From the NCBI GenBank assembly GCA_035525375.1, contig DATLEI010000078.1:1-29157 (forward strand): 29,157 nt of DNA, read 5' to 3'. The stretch comes from JALZBN01 sp035525375. Lineage in GTDB: Bacteria > Actinomycetota > Acidimicrobiia > Acidimicrobiales > AC-14. How positions within the stretch are numbered: position 1 is the stretch's first letter; every line of letters starts with the position of its first letter. This document shows, one piece after another, positions 1 through 8,300 of the stretch. A program made the position numbers and the translations under genes. The notes beneath the pieces are model-generated. The model was not told where the DNA came from. It did not search any database and saw nothing but the letters and a program-made list of their open reading frames with translations.

Positions 1-65
1 GGCCACGGCTCGAGAGGGCGGGAAGGCCGGGGCGAGCGTCGATCCGGGAGCCAGGAAACCTGCCT
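1..65 (+). promoter_or_regulatory. cobalamin riboswitch, 3' half (cut by window start)
   Basis: Bases 50-65 read GCCAGGAAACCTGCC with its flanking base, which matches the conserved B12 box of cobalamin (AdoCbl) riboswitches. Upstream, GGGAAGGCC and GGGCGAGCG followed by CGATCCGGGA resemble the peripheral P6-side segment that precedes the box in actinobacterial cobalamin riboswitches. The 5' core (P3-P5) must lie before base 1. The element sits directly ahead of an eight-gene cobalamin operon, which is the expected genetic context. Inference: cobalamin binding lowers expression of the operon, most likely at the level of translation of the first gene. A covariance-model search needs sequence upstream of the window. 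Confidence 0.85.
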
Positions 66-122
66 GTGGCAATAGCCCCGCTCTGGGGGGCCGCTCTGGC
101 CCAGCGAGCTCTGGAAGGACGC
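66..122 (+). promoter_or_regulatory. probable riboswitch expression platform / leader of cbiZ
   Basis: This stretch lies between the B12 box and the preferred cbiZ start. It holds three copies of GCTCTGG (80-86, 93-99, 108-114). It can form CCCC-GCTCT-GGGG (76-88) and GGCC-GCTCT-GGCC (89-101), two adjacent hairpins with the same five-base loop, and a weaker CCAG/CTGG hairpin (101-114). The last copy runs into GGAAGGA (113-119), a Shine-Dalgarno candidate. It can also be read as 19 in-frame codons from a GTG at 66, so its non-coding status is an inference. Confidence 0.45.
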
Positions 123-791
123 GTGGACGTCGTGGATCTCAAGCTCCGTACCCGTCAAGAAGGCGGACGCGCCTACCCGGTGCTCGTCTGGCGAACTGCT
201 CAGCCGATGCGGATGGTCGCCTCCGCGCCGCACGGCGGCGGGATCGGCACCCGGCGCTGGGTGCTCAATGCCCAGGTTCCGCAGTCCTACGGGCGGCGCG
301 ACCCGGATCACCACCTGGGCAAGCTGGGCGTTTCCTTGGGCCTCGCCGGCCGGGGGGTCGGGATGCTCACCGCCGCCGACGTGCGCGACGTGCGCCATGC
401 CTCGGACGGCGATGTCGAGGTGTCGGCGACGATCGGCTTGGGCCATCCGACGTGGGCCGCCGCGCCCGACGAGGCCCGGCGCGCCAGCCTCGTGGGCACG
501 ATCAACCTGGTGGTCGTTCTACCCGAGCGCCTTTCGGACGCCGCGTTGGTCAACGCGGTGGCGACAGCGACGGAGGCCAAGGCACAGGCGCTCTGGGACT
601 GCGGGATTCTGGCGACGGGCACGGCCACGGACGCCGTCTGTATCGCCTGTCCCGAGGACGGAAGGCTCCACGACTTCGGCGGACCCCGCTCGATCTGGGG
701 GGCGCGGCTGGCGCGCGCCGTGCACGGCGCGCTTGTGGCCGGCGCGCAGTCGCTGGCCGGACCGGGGACAGCGGGGGGCCCCGGCGCGTGA
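123..791 (+). CDS. cbiZ: adenosylcobinamide amidohydrolase (CbiZ family)
   Basis: CbiZ cleaves the aminopropanol side chain of (adenosyl)cobinamide to give cobyric acid, which can re-enter the late cobalamin pathway. The protein (222 aa from GTG 123) has the family's Gly-rich start (SAPHGGGIGTRRWVLNAQVP), a YGRRDPDHHL segment, the GMLTAADV stretch and a TINLVVVL segment followed by EAKAQAL and a GTATDAV motif. A GTG at 66 would add 19 residues. I prefer 123 because 66 abuts the riboswitch B12 box, the core homology begins near DLKLRTRQ, and GGAAGGA lies just before 123. Its stop overlaps the cobU start (GTGA). CbiZ is known from archaea and some bacteria; here it heads an operon that also makes the corrin de novo. 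Confidence 0.85.
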   Translation: MDVVDLKLRTRQEGGRAYPVLVWRTAQPMRMVASAPHGGGIGTRRWVLNAQVPQSYGRRDPDHHLGKLGVSLGLAGRGVGMLTAADVRDVRHASDGDVEVSATIGLGHPTWAAAPDEARRASLVGTINLVVVLPERLSDAALVNAVATATEAKAQALWDCGILATGTATDAVCIACPEDGRLHDFGGPRSIWGARLARAVHGALVAGAQSLAGPGTAGGPGA

Positions 792-1291
792 TCATCCTCG
801 TCCTCGGGGGGGCCCGCTCGGGCAAATCGGTCGTCGCCGAGCGTCAGGCGTCGGAGTTCGCTGGCGATGGCGTAAAGGTGACCTACGTGGCGACGGCGGT
901 AGCGGGCGGCGACGTCGATCTCGATAGCCGCATCGCCGAGCACCGGGCCCGGCGCCCGGAGTGGTGGGCGACGGTTGAGGCCAGCGCGGACCTGGCCGGC
1001 GCGCTTCGGCAGGTGGAAGGCGTCGCCCTCGTCGATGGACTCGGTCCTTGGCTCGGCGCCCTTGCCGGGAGGGCGGCCGACACCGACGCTCTGTGCGCGG
1101 CGTTGACCGAGCGATCAGGCGACACCGTCGTCGTCTCCGACGAAGTCGGGATGGGCGTGCATCCCTCCACTGAGGCCGGCCGGAGATTCCGAGATGCTCT
1201 CGGTTTGGTGAACCAAGCGGTCGCAGCGCGCGCCGACAGGGTGCTCTTGGTGGTTGCCGGTCGAGTCCTGCCGCTCGAACCGGCAGTCTGA
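788..1291 (+). CDS. cobU: adenosylcobinamide kinase / adenosylcobinamide-phosphate guanylyltransferase
   Basis: CobU (CobP) phosphorylates adenosylcobinamide with NTP and then transfers GMP to give adenosylcobinamide-GDP. The 167-aa product is close to the family length of about 180. It has a P-loop GGARSGKS at residues 7-14, a RIAEHRARRPEWW segment whose His52 matches the guanylylated histidine of the Salmonella enzyme, a DGLGPWLG segment, and SDEVGMGVHP near residues 117-126 that corresponds to the family NEVG.G..P motif (Asn is Asp here). The GTG start at 788 overlaps the cbiZ stop as GTGA. The stop is TGA at 1289-1291, sharing one base with the cobS ATG. Confidence 0.93.
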   Translation: MIILVLGGARSGKSVVAERQASEFAGDGVKVTYVATAVAGGDVDLDSRIAEHRARRPEWWATVEASADLAGALRQVEGVALVDGLGPWLGALAGRAADTDALCAALTERSGDTVVVSDEVGMGVHPSTEAGRRFRDALGLVNQAVAARADRVLLVVAGRVLPLEPAV

Positions 1292-2001
1292 TGCGGCGCG
1301 CCATCTCCTTCCTGACGCCGCTCGGTGGCCCGAGCATTCCATCGCCTGCGGCTGTGGCGTGGTTCCCCCTCGTGGGGCTTGCCATCGGACTCGCGCTCAG
1401 CGGGGTCTGGTGGCTGGCATCCGAGGCGTGGCCAGCGCCGGTTGCGGCCGCCCTTGTCGTCGGCGCCGACCTCGTCCTCACCGGCCTGCTGCACCTCGAC
1501 GGCTTGGTCGACGCGGCCGACGGCCTACTGCCGCCTCTCGACCGGCAGCGCCGCCTCGACGTGATGGCCGACCCCGCGGCCGGCGCGTTCGGGGTAGGGG
1601 CGGCGGTGACAGTTCTGCTGCTCAGGTGGGCTGCGCTTGCGGCCCTCGCGCCGTCGGCGCTGCTCCTTCCGGCCCTCTGGTGCGCGTCCCGAACCGCGAT
1701 GGCCGTGACGACTCGCGCCGTGCCCTATGCCCGGCCCGGTGGTCTGGCCGAGTCGTTCCGCTCGCCTGGAACGTCGAAGGCGGTGACGCTGGGGGCCATC
1801 GGTGCTGTGGTGGCAGTGGTACTAGGCATCCTCGCCTCCGGCCTTGGCGGCTTCGTCGCGGTGGTCGCGTGTCTGCTGCTCGCAGGCGTGGTTGTCGCCC
1901 TCGCCGTTCGCCGGGTGGGCGGGTTCACGGGCGACGTCCTCGGCGCGGCCGGGATGGTCGGCGAAACCGCAGGACTGCTGGTGGCGGCGGCCAGATGGTG
2001 A
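1291..2001 (+). CDS. cobS: adenosylcobinamide-GDP ribazoletransferase (cobalamin synthase)
   Basis: CobS is an integral membrane enzyme that joins adenosylcobinamide-GDP to alpha-ribazole (phosphate) to form adenosylcobalamin (phosphate). The 236-aa protein shows the diagnostic LHLDGLVDAAD motif at residues 67-77, which provides acidic metal-binding residues, and RQRRLDVMADPAAGAFGV next to it. Several hydrophobic membrane segments are visible: residues 24-41, 50-66, about 95-125 and the C-terminal third. The usual family length is about 240-250. The ATG overlaps the cobU stop by one base (TGATG). No CobT phosphoribosyltransferase or CobC phosphatase gene is in the window, so the lower-ligand branch must be encoded elsewhere. 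Confidence 0.92.
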   Translation: MRRAISFLTPLGGPSIPSPAAVAWFPLVGLAIGLALSGVWWLASEAWPAPVAAALVVGADLVLTGLLHLDGLVDAADGLLPPLDRQRRLDVMADPAAGAFGVGAAVTVLLLRWAALAALAPSALLLPALWCASRTAMAVTTRAVPYARPGGLAESFRSPGTSKAVTLGAIGAVVAVVLGILASGLGGFVAVVACLLLAGVVVALAVRRVGGFTGDVLGAAGMVGETAGLLVAAARW

Positions 2002-2984
2002 TCCGGTGCGTCCCCCATCCAGGTGACACTTATTGCCCTATAGGAGCAACAAGTGTCACCAGTTGGTTGGCCGGGACGGCTGCCGCGGCTGCCGCCGGGA
2101 TTGTCGCTGATCGAATACTGGGTGAGCCGCCCGTGCGGCCGCACCCTGTTGCCGCCTTTGGGTCCGTCATGCGCGCCGTGGAGCGACGGTTGTACCGGGA
2201 TACCCGGCGCGCCGGGGTGGCGCATGCCGGGATCGGGATCGGGCTTGGCGCGCTTGGGGGCTGGGCGTTGGGGTCGACCGGCGCGAGTACTGCTCTCGCG
2301 GTTGCGGGACGGTCGTTGGCGACGGCGGCAGGCGAGGTCGGCGCGGCGCTCGATGCTGGTGACCTCGATCGAGCGCGGGCCTTGCTTCCGGCGCTCGCTG
2401 GGCGGGACCCGCAAGATCTCGACGAGAAGGAGGTGGCGCGCGCCGTCGTTGAGTCGGTTGCCGAGAACACTGTCGATGCCGTGGTCGCTCCCGCGCTGTG
2501 GGGCGCCTTCGCCGGCGCGCCGGGGGCCCTTGGCTACCGCGCCGTCAACACGCTCGACGCCATGGTCGGGCATCACTCGACGGCGTACGAGCGGTATGGA
2601 TGGGCGAGCGCACGGCTCGACGACGTGGCGGGGTGGGTACCGGCGCGGGTGACGGCGGGCCTTGTCGCCGCCGTTCGCCCGAAGGACGCGACAGTCGTCT
2701 GGCGCGCCGTCCGCCGGGACGCGCCTGCTCATCCATCACCGAACGCAGGAGTCGCCGAGGCAGCCTTCGCCGCCGCGCTCGGTCTGCGTCTGGGTGGCGC
2801 GAACAGCTATGCGGGTCGGATCGACCTTCGGCCTGCGTTTGGCGACGGACGACCGCCGGACGCTCGCGACATCGGGCGGGCGGTCGCGCTCGCCAATGAC
2901 GTAGGACTGGCACTGGCGGCCGCACTGGGCGCGCTTGCACTCGTCGCCCGTAACCGCGGGCGCGCCGCGGGTCGCCGCCGATGA
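1995..2984 (+). CDS. cbiB: adenosylcobinamide-phosphate synthase CbiB
   Basis: CbiB is a membrane amide synthase that attaches aminopropanol (phosphate) to adenosylcobyric acid. Family blocks are clear: ADRILGEPP.RPHPV near the N terminus, VARAVVESVAENTVDAVVAP, YRAVNTLDAMVGH, and GWASARLDDVAGWVPARVTA. The protein is 329 aa from ATG 1995; a GTG at 1998 is equally possible, and both overlap the cobS stop. The first 24 residues are not typical. The family homology begins around SWLAGTAAAAAAG, and codons 10-22 are made entirely by the palindrome at 2022-2060, which is exactly 13 codons long and leaves the frame open. A TTG at 2067 just after the palindrome is another possible start, but it lacks a visible Shine-Dalgarno. 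Confidence 0.9.
   Translation: MVIRCVPHPGDTYCPIGATSVTSWLAGTAAAAAAGIVADRILGEPPVRPHPVAAFGSVMRAVERRLYRDTRRAGVAHAGIGIGLGALGGWALGSTGASTALAVAGRSLATAAGEVGAALDAGDLDRARALLPALAGRDPQDLDEKEVARAVVESVAENTVDAVVAPALWGAFAGAPGALGYRAVNTLDAMVGHHSTAYERYGWASARLDDVAGWVPARVTAGLVAAVRPKDATVVWRAVRRDAPAHPSPNAGVAEAAFAAALGLRLGGANSYAGRIDLRPAFGDGRPPDARDIGRAVALANDVGLALAAALGALALVARNRGRAAGRRR
2022..2060. repeat. 39-bp near-perfect palindrome in the 5' end of cbiB
   Basis: The left arm GGTGACACTTATTGC (2022-2036) and right arm GCAACAAGTGTCACC (2046-2060) are reverse complements with a single mismatch (2032/2050). The nine-base centre CCTATAGGA itself contains the palindrome CCTATAGG. The element is AT-richer than the surrounding gene. 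It occupies exactly 13 codons in the cbiB frame without a stop. I see no second copy in this window. It could be a small mobile or REP-like palindrome, a protein-binding site, or an RNA hairpin that affects cbiB translation; sequence alone does not decide. Confidence 0.85.
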
Positions 2985-3877
2985 GTCTCCGCGTACCCGC
3001 GCCGGGTCCCCACGGCGGTGACGGCGCGCGCCTGGCGACGGCCCTCGGAGTCGATCCGGCGGCAGTCCTCGATCTTTCGGCGAGCCTCAATCCGCTGGCT
3101 CCCGACGTCAGTGAGATCGTCGGCAAGCACCTCGATGCGGTGCGCCGCTACCCGGACCACCGCGGCGCGACCGACGCCCTCGCGGCGGCAATCGGCGTGG
3201 AGCCGGCACGACTGGTGCTCACGAATGGCGGCTCCGAGGCCATCGCCCTCGTCGCCGCTGCGTGCGGCGGGACAGTCGAGGAGCCCGACTTCAGCCTTTA
3301 CCCACGCGCCGGGGGACCACGATGGCGATCGAACCCCCACAACCCCTCGGGCCGCCTCGCAGCTGACACGGAGCAGGCCGGAGTTTGGGACGAGGCGTTC
3401 TACCCGCTGGCTACGGGCCGCTGGACACGAGGTGACGCAAACCGCGGGGCGATCGTCGTGGGTTCCCTGACCAAGCTCTTCGCCTGTCCTGGCTTGCGTG
3501 TTGGCTACGTCTTGGCTCCTGACACCGACACCGCACGACGTATCGCTGAGCGCCAGCCGGCGTGGTCGGTCAACGGCTTCGCCGCCGACGTGCTTCCCGA
3601 CCTTCTCGACCTGGCGACGCTGCCCGAGTGGTCGGCGATCATTGCCACCTGGCGGCGCGCTCTGGAAGACGTGCTGAACGAGCACGGCATGGACCCGGAA
3701 CCCTCCGACGCCAACTATCTGATCGTCAGCGCTCCGGGTCTACGTCAGCGGGTGGCGCGCCACGGCGTGCTCGTCCGGGATTGCGCCACTTTCGGCCTTC
3801 CTGACCATGTCCGCATCGCGGTGCCGGATCCCGACGGACTCACTCGTCTGGCGGCCGCACTGGAGGACGAACGTTGA
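2981..3877 (+). CDS. short PLP aminotransferase, CobD/CobC-type (threonine-phosphate decarboxylase-like)
   Basis: This is a class I/II fold PLP enzyme (298 aa). Visible motifs are DLSASLNPLAP at the N terminus, TNGGSEAIALVAAA, NPHNPSGRL (the usual NP.NPTG), DEAFYPL, SLTKLFACPGLRVGY with the Schiff-base Lys165, and a C-terminal VRIAVPD whose Arg binds the substrate carboxylate. In a cobalamin operon next to cbiB it most likely makes aminopropanol phosphate from threonine phosphate (Salmonella CobD; called CobC in Pseudomonas). It is short for the family (about 330-360). The segment between EPDFSLYPR and SNPHNPSG is about 7 residues, where homologues have roughly 40-50. ATGA overlap with cbiB and TTGA overlap with cobQ tie it to the operon. 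Confidence 0.82.
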   Translation: MSLRVPAPGPHGGDGARLATALGVDPAAVLDLSASLNPLAPDVSEIVGKHLDAVRRYPDHRGATDALAAAIGVEPARLVLTNGGSEAIALVAAACGGTVEEPDFSLYPRAGGPRWRSNPHNPSGRLAADTEQAGVWDEAFYPLATGRWTRGDANRGAIVVGSLTKLFACPGLRVGYVLAPDTDTARRIAERQPAWSVNGFAADVLPDLLDLATLPEWSAIIATWRRALEDVLNEHGMDPEPSDANYLIVSAPGLRQRVARHGVLVRDCATFGLPDHVRIAVPDPDGLTRLAAALEDER

Positions 3878-5361
3878 CCGGCGCGCTCATGGTCTGCGGG
3901 ACCGCGAGCGACGTGGGCAAGAGCCATGTCGTCACCGGACTGTGCCGCCTTTTGCGCCGAAAGGGCGTGAAGGTCGCGCCGTTCAAGGCCCAGAACATGG
4001 CCCTCAACTCTTTCGTCACGCGCGCCGGGCACGAGATCGGCCGCGCTCAGGCCGCCCAGGCATTTGCCGCGGGCGTCGAGCCCGAGATCGCGATGAACCC
4101 GGTGCTGCTGAAGCCGACGGGCGAACGCACGAGCCAGGTCGTCGTCATGGGCCGCCCCATCGGCCACTTCGACGCCGCCGGGTATCAGACGGAGAAGCGG
4201 CGCCTCGGGCCGATCGTGGAGCGTGCGCTGAGCGATCTTCGAGCACGTTTCGACGTCGTGATCCTCGAGGGAGCTGGTGGTGCAGCGGAGATCAACCTGC
4301 TCGACGACGACATCGTCAACCTGCGCTTGGCCGATCGCGCCGGGGTACCCGCAATCATCGTCGCCGACATCGACCGGGGCGGCGCGTTTGCTGCGCTCTT
4401 CGGCACCGTCGGACTGCTGCCGCCCGAGCTGCGCCGCCTCGTCAAGGGCTTCGTGATCAACAAGTTCAGAGGTGACCCAACGCTGCTGGATGACGGGTTG
4501 CTCGACCTCGAGCGGCGCGCCGGAGTGCCAACCCTCGGGGTGCTGCCGTATCTCCATGACGTCGCCCTCGATGCCGAGGACTCGCTATCGCTCACTGGAC
4601 ATCGTCCCCGCCCCGAGCACGGACATGTTGGCGATCCCCTCGACGTCGCTGTCGTCCGCTTCCCGAGGATCGCCAACTTCACCGATTTCGACCCACTGGG
4701 CATCGAGCCCGGCGTCACCGTCCGGCTCATCGACGAGCCGGGCGCGCTCGGCAACCCCGACCTCATCATCCTGCCGGGCACGAAGGCGACGGTGTCCGAC
4801 CTCGGGTGGATGCGCGGGAGGGGCTTCGACCGAGCGATCGCGGGCGCGCGCCGGAACGGCAGCGTCATCCTCGGGATATGCGGCGGGTACCAGATGATGG
4901 GTCAGTCCATTGCCGACGACATCGAGTCGGACGCGGCCAAGGTCGAGGCACTTGGTTGGCTCGACGTCCACACGGTGTTCGAGTGGGACAAGGTCACCCG
5001 CCAGCGCCGGGGTACCTACGCCGGGCGTCGCCTCACCGGCTACGAGATCCACCACGGACATGTACACGGCGGCATGGCCTGGATCGCTCTCGACGACGTC
5101 TACGGAACCGAGGGCGAGGGAGCGACAGCGAACGACGGCCAGATATTGGGCACCGTGCTCCACGGGCTGTTCGAGGAGGACGGGTTTCGCGCCGCGTTTC
5201 TGGCTGACGTCGGCCGGCGCCGCCGCAAGACGTTTGTGCCCGCACATGTCTCGTTCGCGGCCGCTCGAGGCACCCAGATCGATCGGCTGGCCGACATGAT
5301 CGACGCGCACCTCGACGTCACGACAGTCGAAGCCCTCATCAAGGCGGGGACGGCGGCATGA
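3874..5361 (+). CDS. cobQ: cobyric acid synthase CobQ (glutamine-hydrolysing)
   Basis: CobQ amidates the b, d, e and g side chains of adenosylcobyrinic acid a,c-diamide using glutamine and ATP. The 495-aa length matches the family. The N-terminal dethiobiotin-synthetase-like domain has GTASDVGKS (residues 9-17), KAQNMALNSF and LEGAGGAAEINL. The C-terminal class I glutaminase domain has ILPGTKATVSDL, GICGGYQMMG with nucleophile Cys336, and GTVLHGLFE with His430. I chose the TTG at 3874 because it forms a TTGA overlap with the upstream stop and has GGAGG at 3862-3866 with 7-base spacing; an ATG at 3886 would remove only four residues. The stop overlaps the cobN start (ATGA). Confidence 0.95.
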   Translation: MTGALMVCGTASDVGKSHVVTGLCRLLRRKGVKVAPFKAQNMALNSFVTRAGHEIGRAQAAQAFAAGVEPEIAMNPVLLKPTGERTSQVVVMGRPIGHFDAAGYQTEKRRLGPIVERALSDLRARFDVVILEGAGGAAEINLLDDDIVNLRLADRAGVPAIIVADIDRGGAFAALFGTVGLLPPELRRLVKGFVINKFRGDPTLLDDGLLDLERRAGVPTLGVLPYLHDVALDAEDSLSLTGHRPRPEHGHVGDPLDVAVVRFPRIANFTDFDPLGIEPGVTVRLIDEPGALGNPDLIILPGTKATVSDLGWMRGRGFDRAIAGARRNGSVILGICGGYQMMGQSIADDIESDAAKVEALGWLDVHTVFEWDKVTRQRRGTYAGRRLTGYEIHHGHVHGGMAWIALDDVYGTEGEGATANDGQILGTVLHGLFEEDGFRAAFLADVGRRRRKTFVPAHVSFAAARGTQIDRLADMIDAHLDVTTVEALIKAGTAA

Positions 5362-8300
5362 TCCTGTTTCTCACCAACGCCGACACCGAGATCCTCGCGC
5401 TCCGGTCGGTCGTCGAAGGTCTTCCTGACGGCTTCCCCCCGGTGCGCGCCGCCAATCCCGCCAGTCTCGAGGAAGCGCCCGGCCTCGACGGCGTCGAGCT
5501 GGTTGTCATACGCCTGCTGGGAGGACGCAGATCCTGGGAGGCGCCGTTCGACAACCTGCGGGCCGACTGCATGGCCCGAGGGATCCCACTCATCGCGATC
5601 AGTGGTGAATCGGTTCCGGACGCCGAGCTGGCCACCTTGTCGACCGCGGAGACCTCGGTCGTCACGAGAGCGTTCGAGTACCTCGCCCAGGGCGGCCTCG
5701 CCAACACGGCCAACCTGCTTCGTTTTCTCGCTGGTTTCCCCCACGAGCCTCCGATAGAGGTTCCGGCGACCGGTGTATGGCCAACCGCCACTCAGTCGCA
5801 GGACTCCACGGGCCCCAAGATCGGCGTGATCTTCTACAGGGCCCACGTCCTGTCGGGGAACACCGCGTTCGTCGACGATCTCTGTTCTGCGATCGTCGCT
5901 CGCGGCGGGCAACCCGTGCCGGTCTGGTGTTACTCCTTGCGGCCGGGGGACGACGGTCAGGTACCCGCTCTCGACGTGCTCGCCGACCACGAGGTCGACG
6001 CGCTCATCACCACCGTGCTGGCCATGGGTTCGGCGAGTGACGACGACTGGGACGCATCAGCCCTCGCCGCGCTCGACGTCCCTGTCATCCAGGCGATGGC
6101 GGCGACCCAGCCTCGAGAGGCATGGGAGGGGAGCACGTCGGGGCTCACGCCGATCGACGTGGCCATGAGCGTGGCGATCCCGGAGTTCGACGGACGCATC
6201 ATCACGGTGCCGTTCTCGTTCAAAGAAATCGTCGACGATGGTGACGAACTCGGCGCGCCGGTCGCGGCCTACCGCACCCTGCCCGACCGGGTGGCACGAG
6301 TCGCCGGTATCGCCGTCCGCCTGGCCCGCCTGCGCCACCAAGAGAACCCCGAGAAGCGCGTCGCCATCGTCCTGTCCGCCTATCCCACCAAGCGAAGTCG
6401 CATCGGCAACGCCGTCGGGCTCGACACGCCGGCGTCGGTGATCGATCTGCTGCACTCACTGCGCGCCGCCGGCTACGGGGTCGATCGCATCCCCAACGAT
6501 GGTGACTCGATGATGGCCGAGCTTGCCGACGCCCTCGTGTACGACAAGGAGTCACTCAGCCCTCAGCAGTTCGCGGCTGCCCCCGGCCGTCTCCCGGCCC
6601 CCCGCTACACGGAATGGTTCCACGGCCTCCCCACAACAACTCAGGCGGAGATGGTCGAGAGCTGGGGAGATCCCCCTGGCAACGTGTTCTGTGACGGCGG
6701 CGACCTTGTGTTTCCGGGACTCGATCTCGGGCAGGTGCTCGTCGCAATCCAGCCGCCACGAGGCTTTGGCGAGAACCCAGTGGCGATCTACCACTCGCCC
6801 GACCTTCCGCCGACGCATCACTACCTGGCCTTCTATCGCTGGCTCGACGAGACGTGGGGTGCCGACGCCGTCATCCACGCCGGCAAGCACGGCACCCTCG
6901 AATGGCTACCGGGCAAAGGCGTAGGTCTTTCGGCGGCGTGCTACCCCGACGCGGCCGTCGGCGACCTCCCGCTCCTGTATCCCTTCGTCGTGAACGACCC
7001 GGGCGAGGGAACCCAGGCCAAGCGCCGGGCCCATGCGGTCATCGTGGATCACCTGGTGCCGCCCATGACGCGCGCCGACACCTACGACGACCTCGCCCGC
7101 CTGGAAACACTTCTCGACGAGTACGCCCGGATTGCATCGCTCGATCCCCCAAAGCTGCCGGCAATTCGGGCCCAGGTGTGGGCGCTGTTGGTCGAAGCCG
7201 AAATTCACCGTGATCTCGGGTTGGACGAGACGTTGGATGAAGACGGATTCGACGACCTCGTCCTCCACGTGGACGGGTACCTGTGTGAGCTCAAGGACGC
7301 TCAGATCCGCGGTGGTCTCCACGTGCTCGGCCGCCGACCCGAAGGGGAAGCGGAGATCGATCTGATCCTGGCCATGACCCGGTTGCCGCAAGGGGAGGTC
7401 CCCGCGCTGCGTCACGCAGCCAGCGGCCGCCATGATGTTGACGCCGCCGAGGCCGAAGCCCGCGCCGCGGTGGCCGCGACGCAGTCCGCCGATTGGCGGT
7501 ACGACGGTGACGATCCGACACTGCGCTGGATCTGCGATCGGCTGGTGCCGGCGTTACGGCGTACGACTGACGAGGTCACCAACCTGCTGCGGGGACTCGA
7601 TGGCCAGCACGTCCCGGCGGGCCCGAGCGGCGCGCCGACGCGAGGGATGGCCCACGTGCTGCCGACCGGCCGCAACTTCTATTCGGTCGACCCCAAGGCA
7701 ATCCCTTCCCGCCTGGCGTGGGATGTCGGGTGCCGCCTCGCCGAGGAGGTCGTGAGCCGTCACATCGCCGAGGAGGGACGTCCCCCGGAGTCGGTTGGCC
7801 TGGTGGTCTGGGGCACCGCCGCCATGCGGACCTCCGGCGACGATGTCGCTGAGGCACTGGCCCTCCTCGGGGTGCGGCCGGTCTGGGCCGAGGAGTCGGC
7901 GCGAGTCACGGGCGTCGAGCTCATCCCCCTCGAAGAGCTGGGCCGGCCCCGTGTTGATGTCACCCTGCGGATCTCCGGATTCTTCCGGGATGCGTTTCCT
8001 CACGTCATCGGGTTGCTCGACGACGCCGTCCGTCTCGCCGGCTTCGACGACGACCCCCGTATCTTCGGAGCCAAGCCCGGCGCGTACGGGTCGGGGATTC
8101 TCCCGCTCATCGAGTCTCGTGAATGGGAGGACGACAACGACCTCGCCAGTGTGTACCTGGCCTGGGGTGGTTGGTCGTATGGGCGAGCCCAGATGGGCGC
8201 GCCGGCCGCCGAGGCCATGCGCCGGCGCTTCTCGACCATCGAGATCGCGATCAAGAACCAGGACAACCGCGAGCACGACATCTTCGACTCCGACGACTAC

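Noticed and set aside
1254..1994. Upstream extension of the cbiB frame across cobS
   Set aside because: The extension is an Arg/Gly/Pro-rich out-of-frame reading of cobS; CbiB homology begins only after about 2060.
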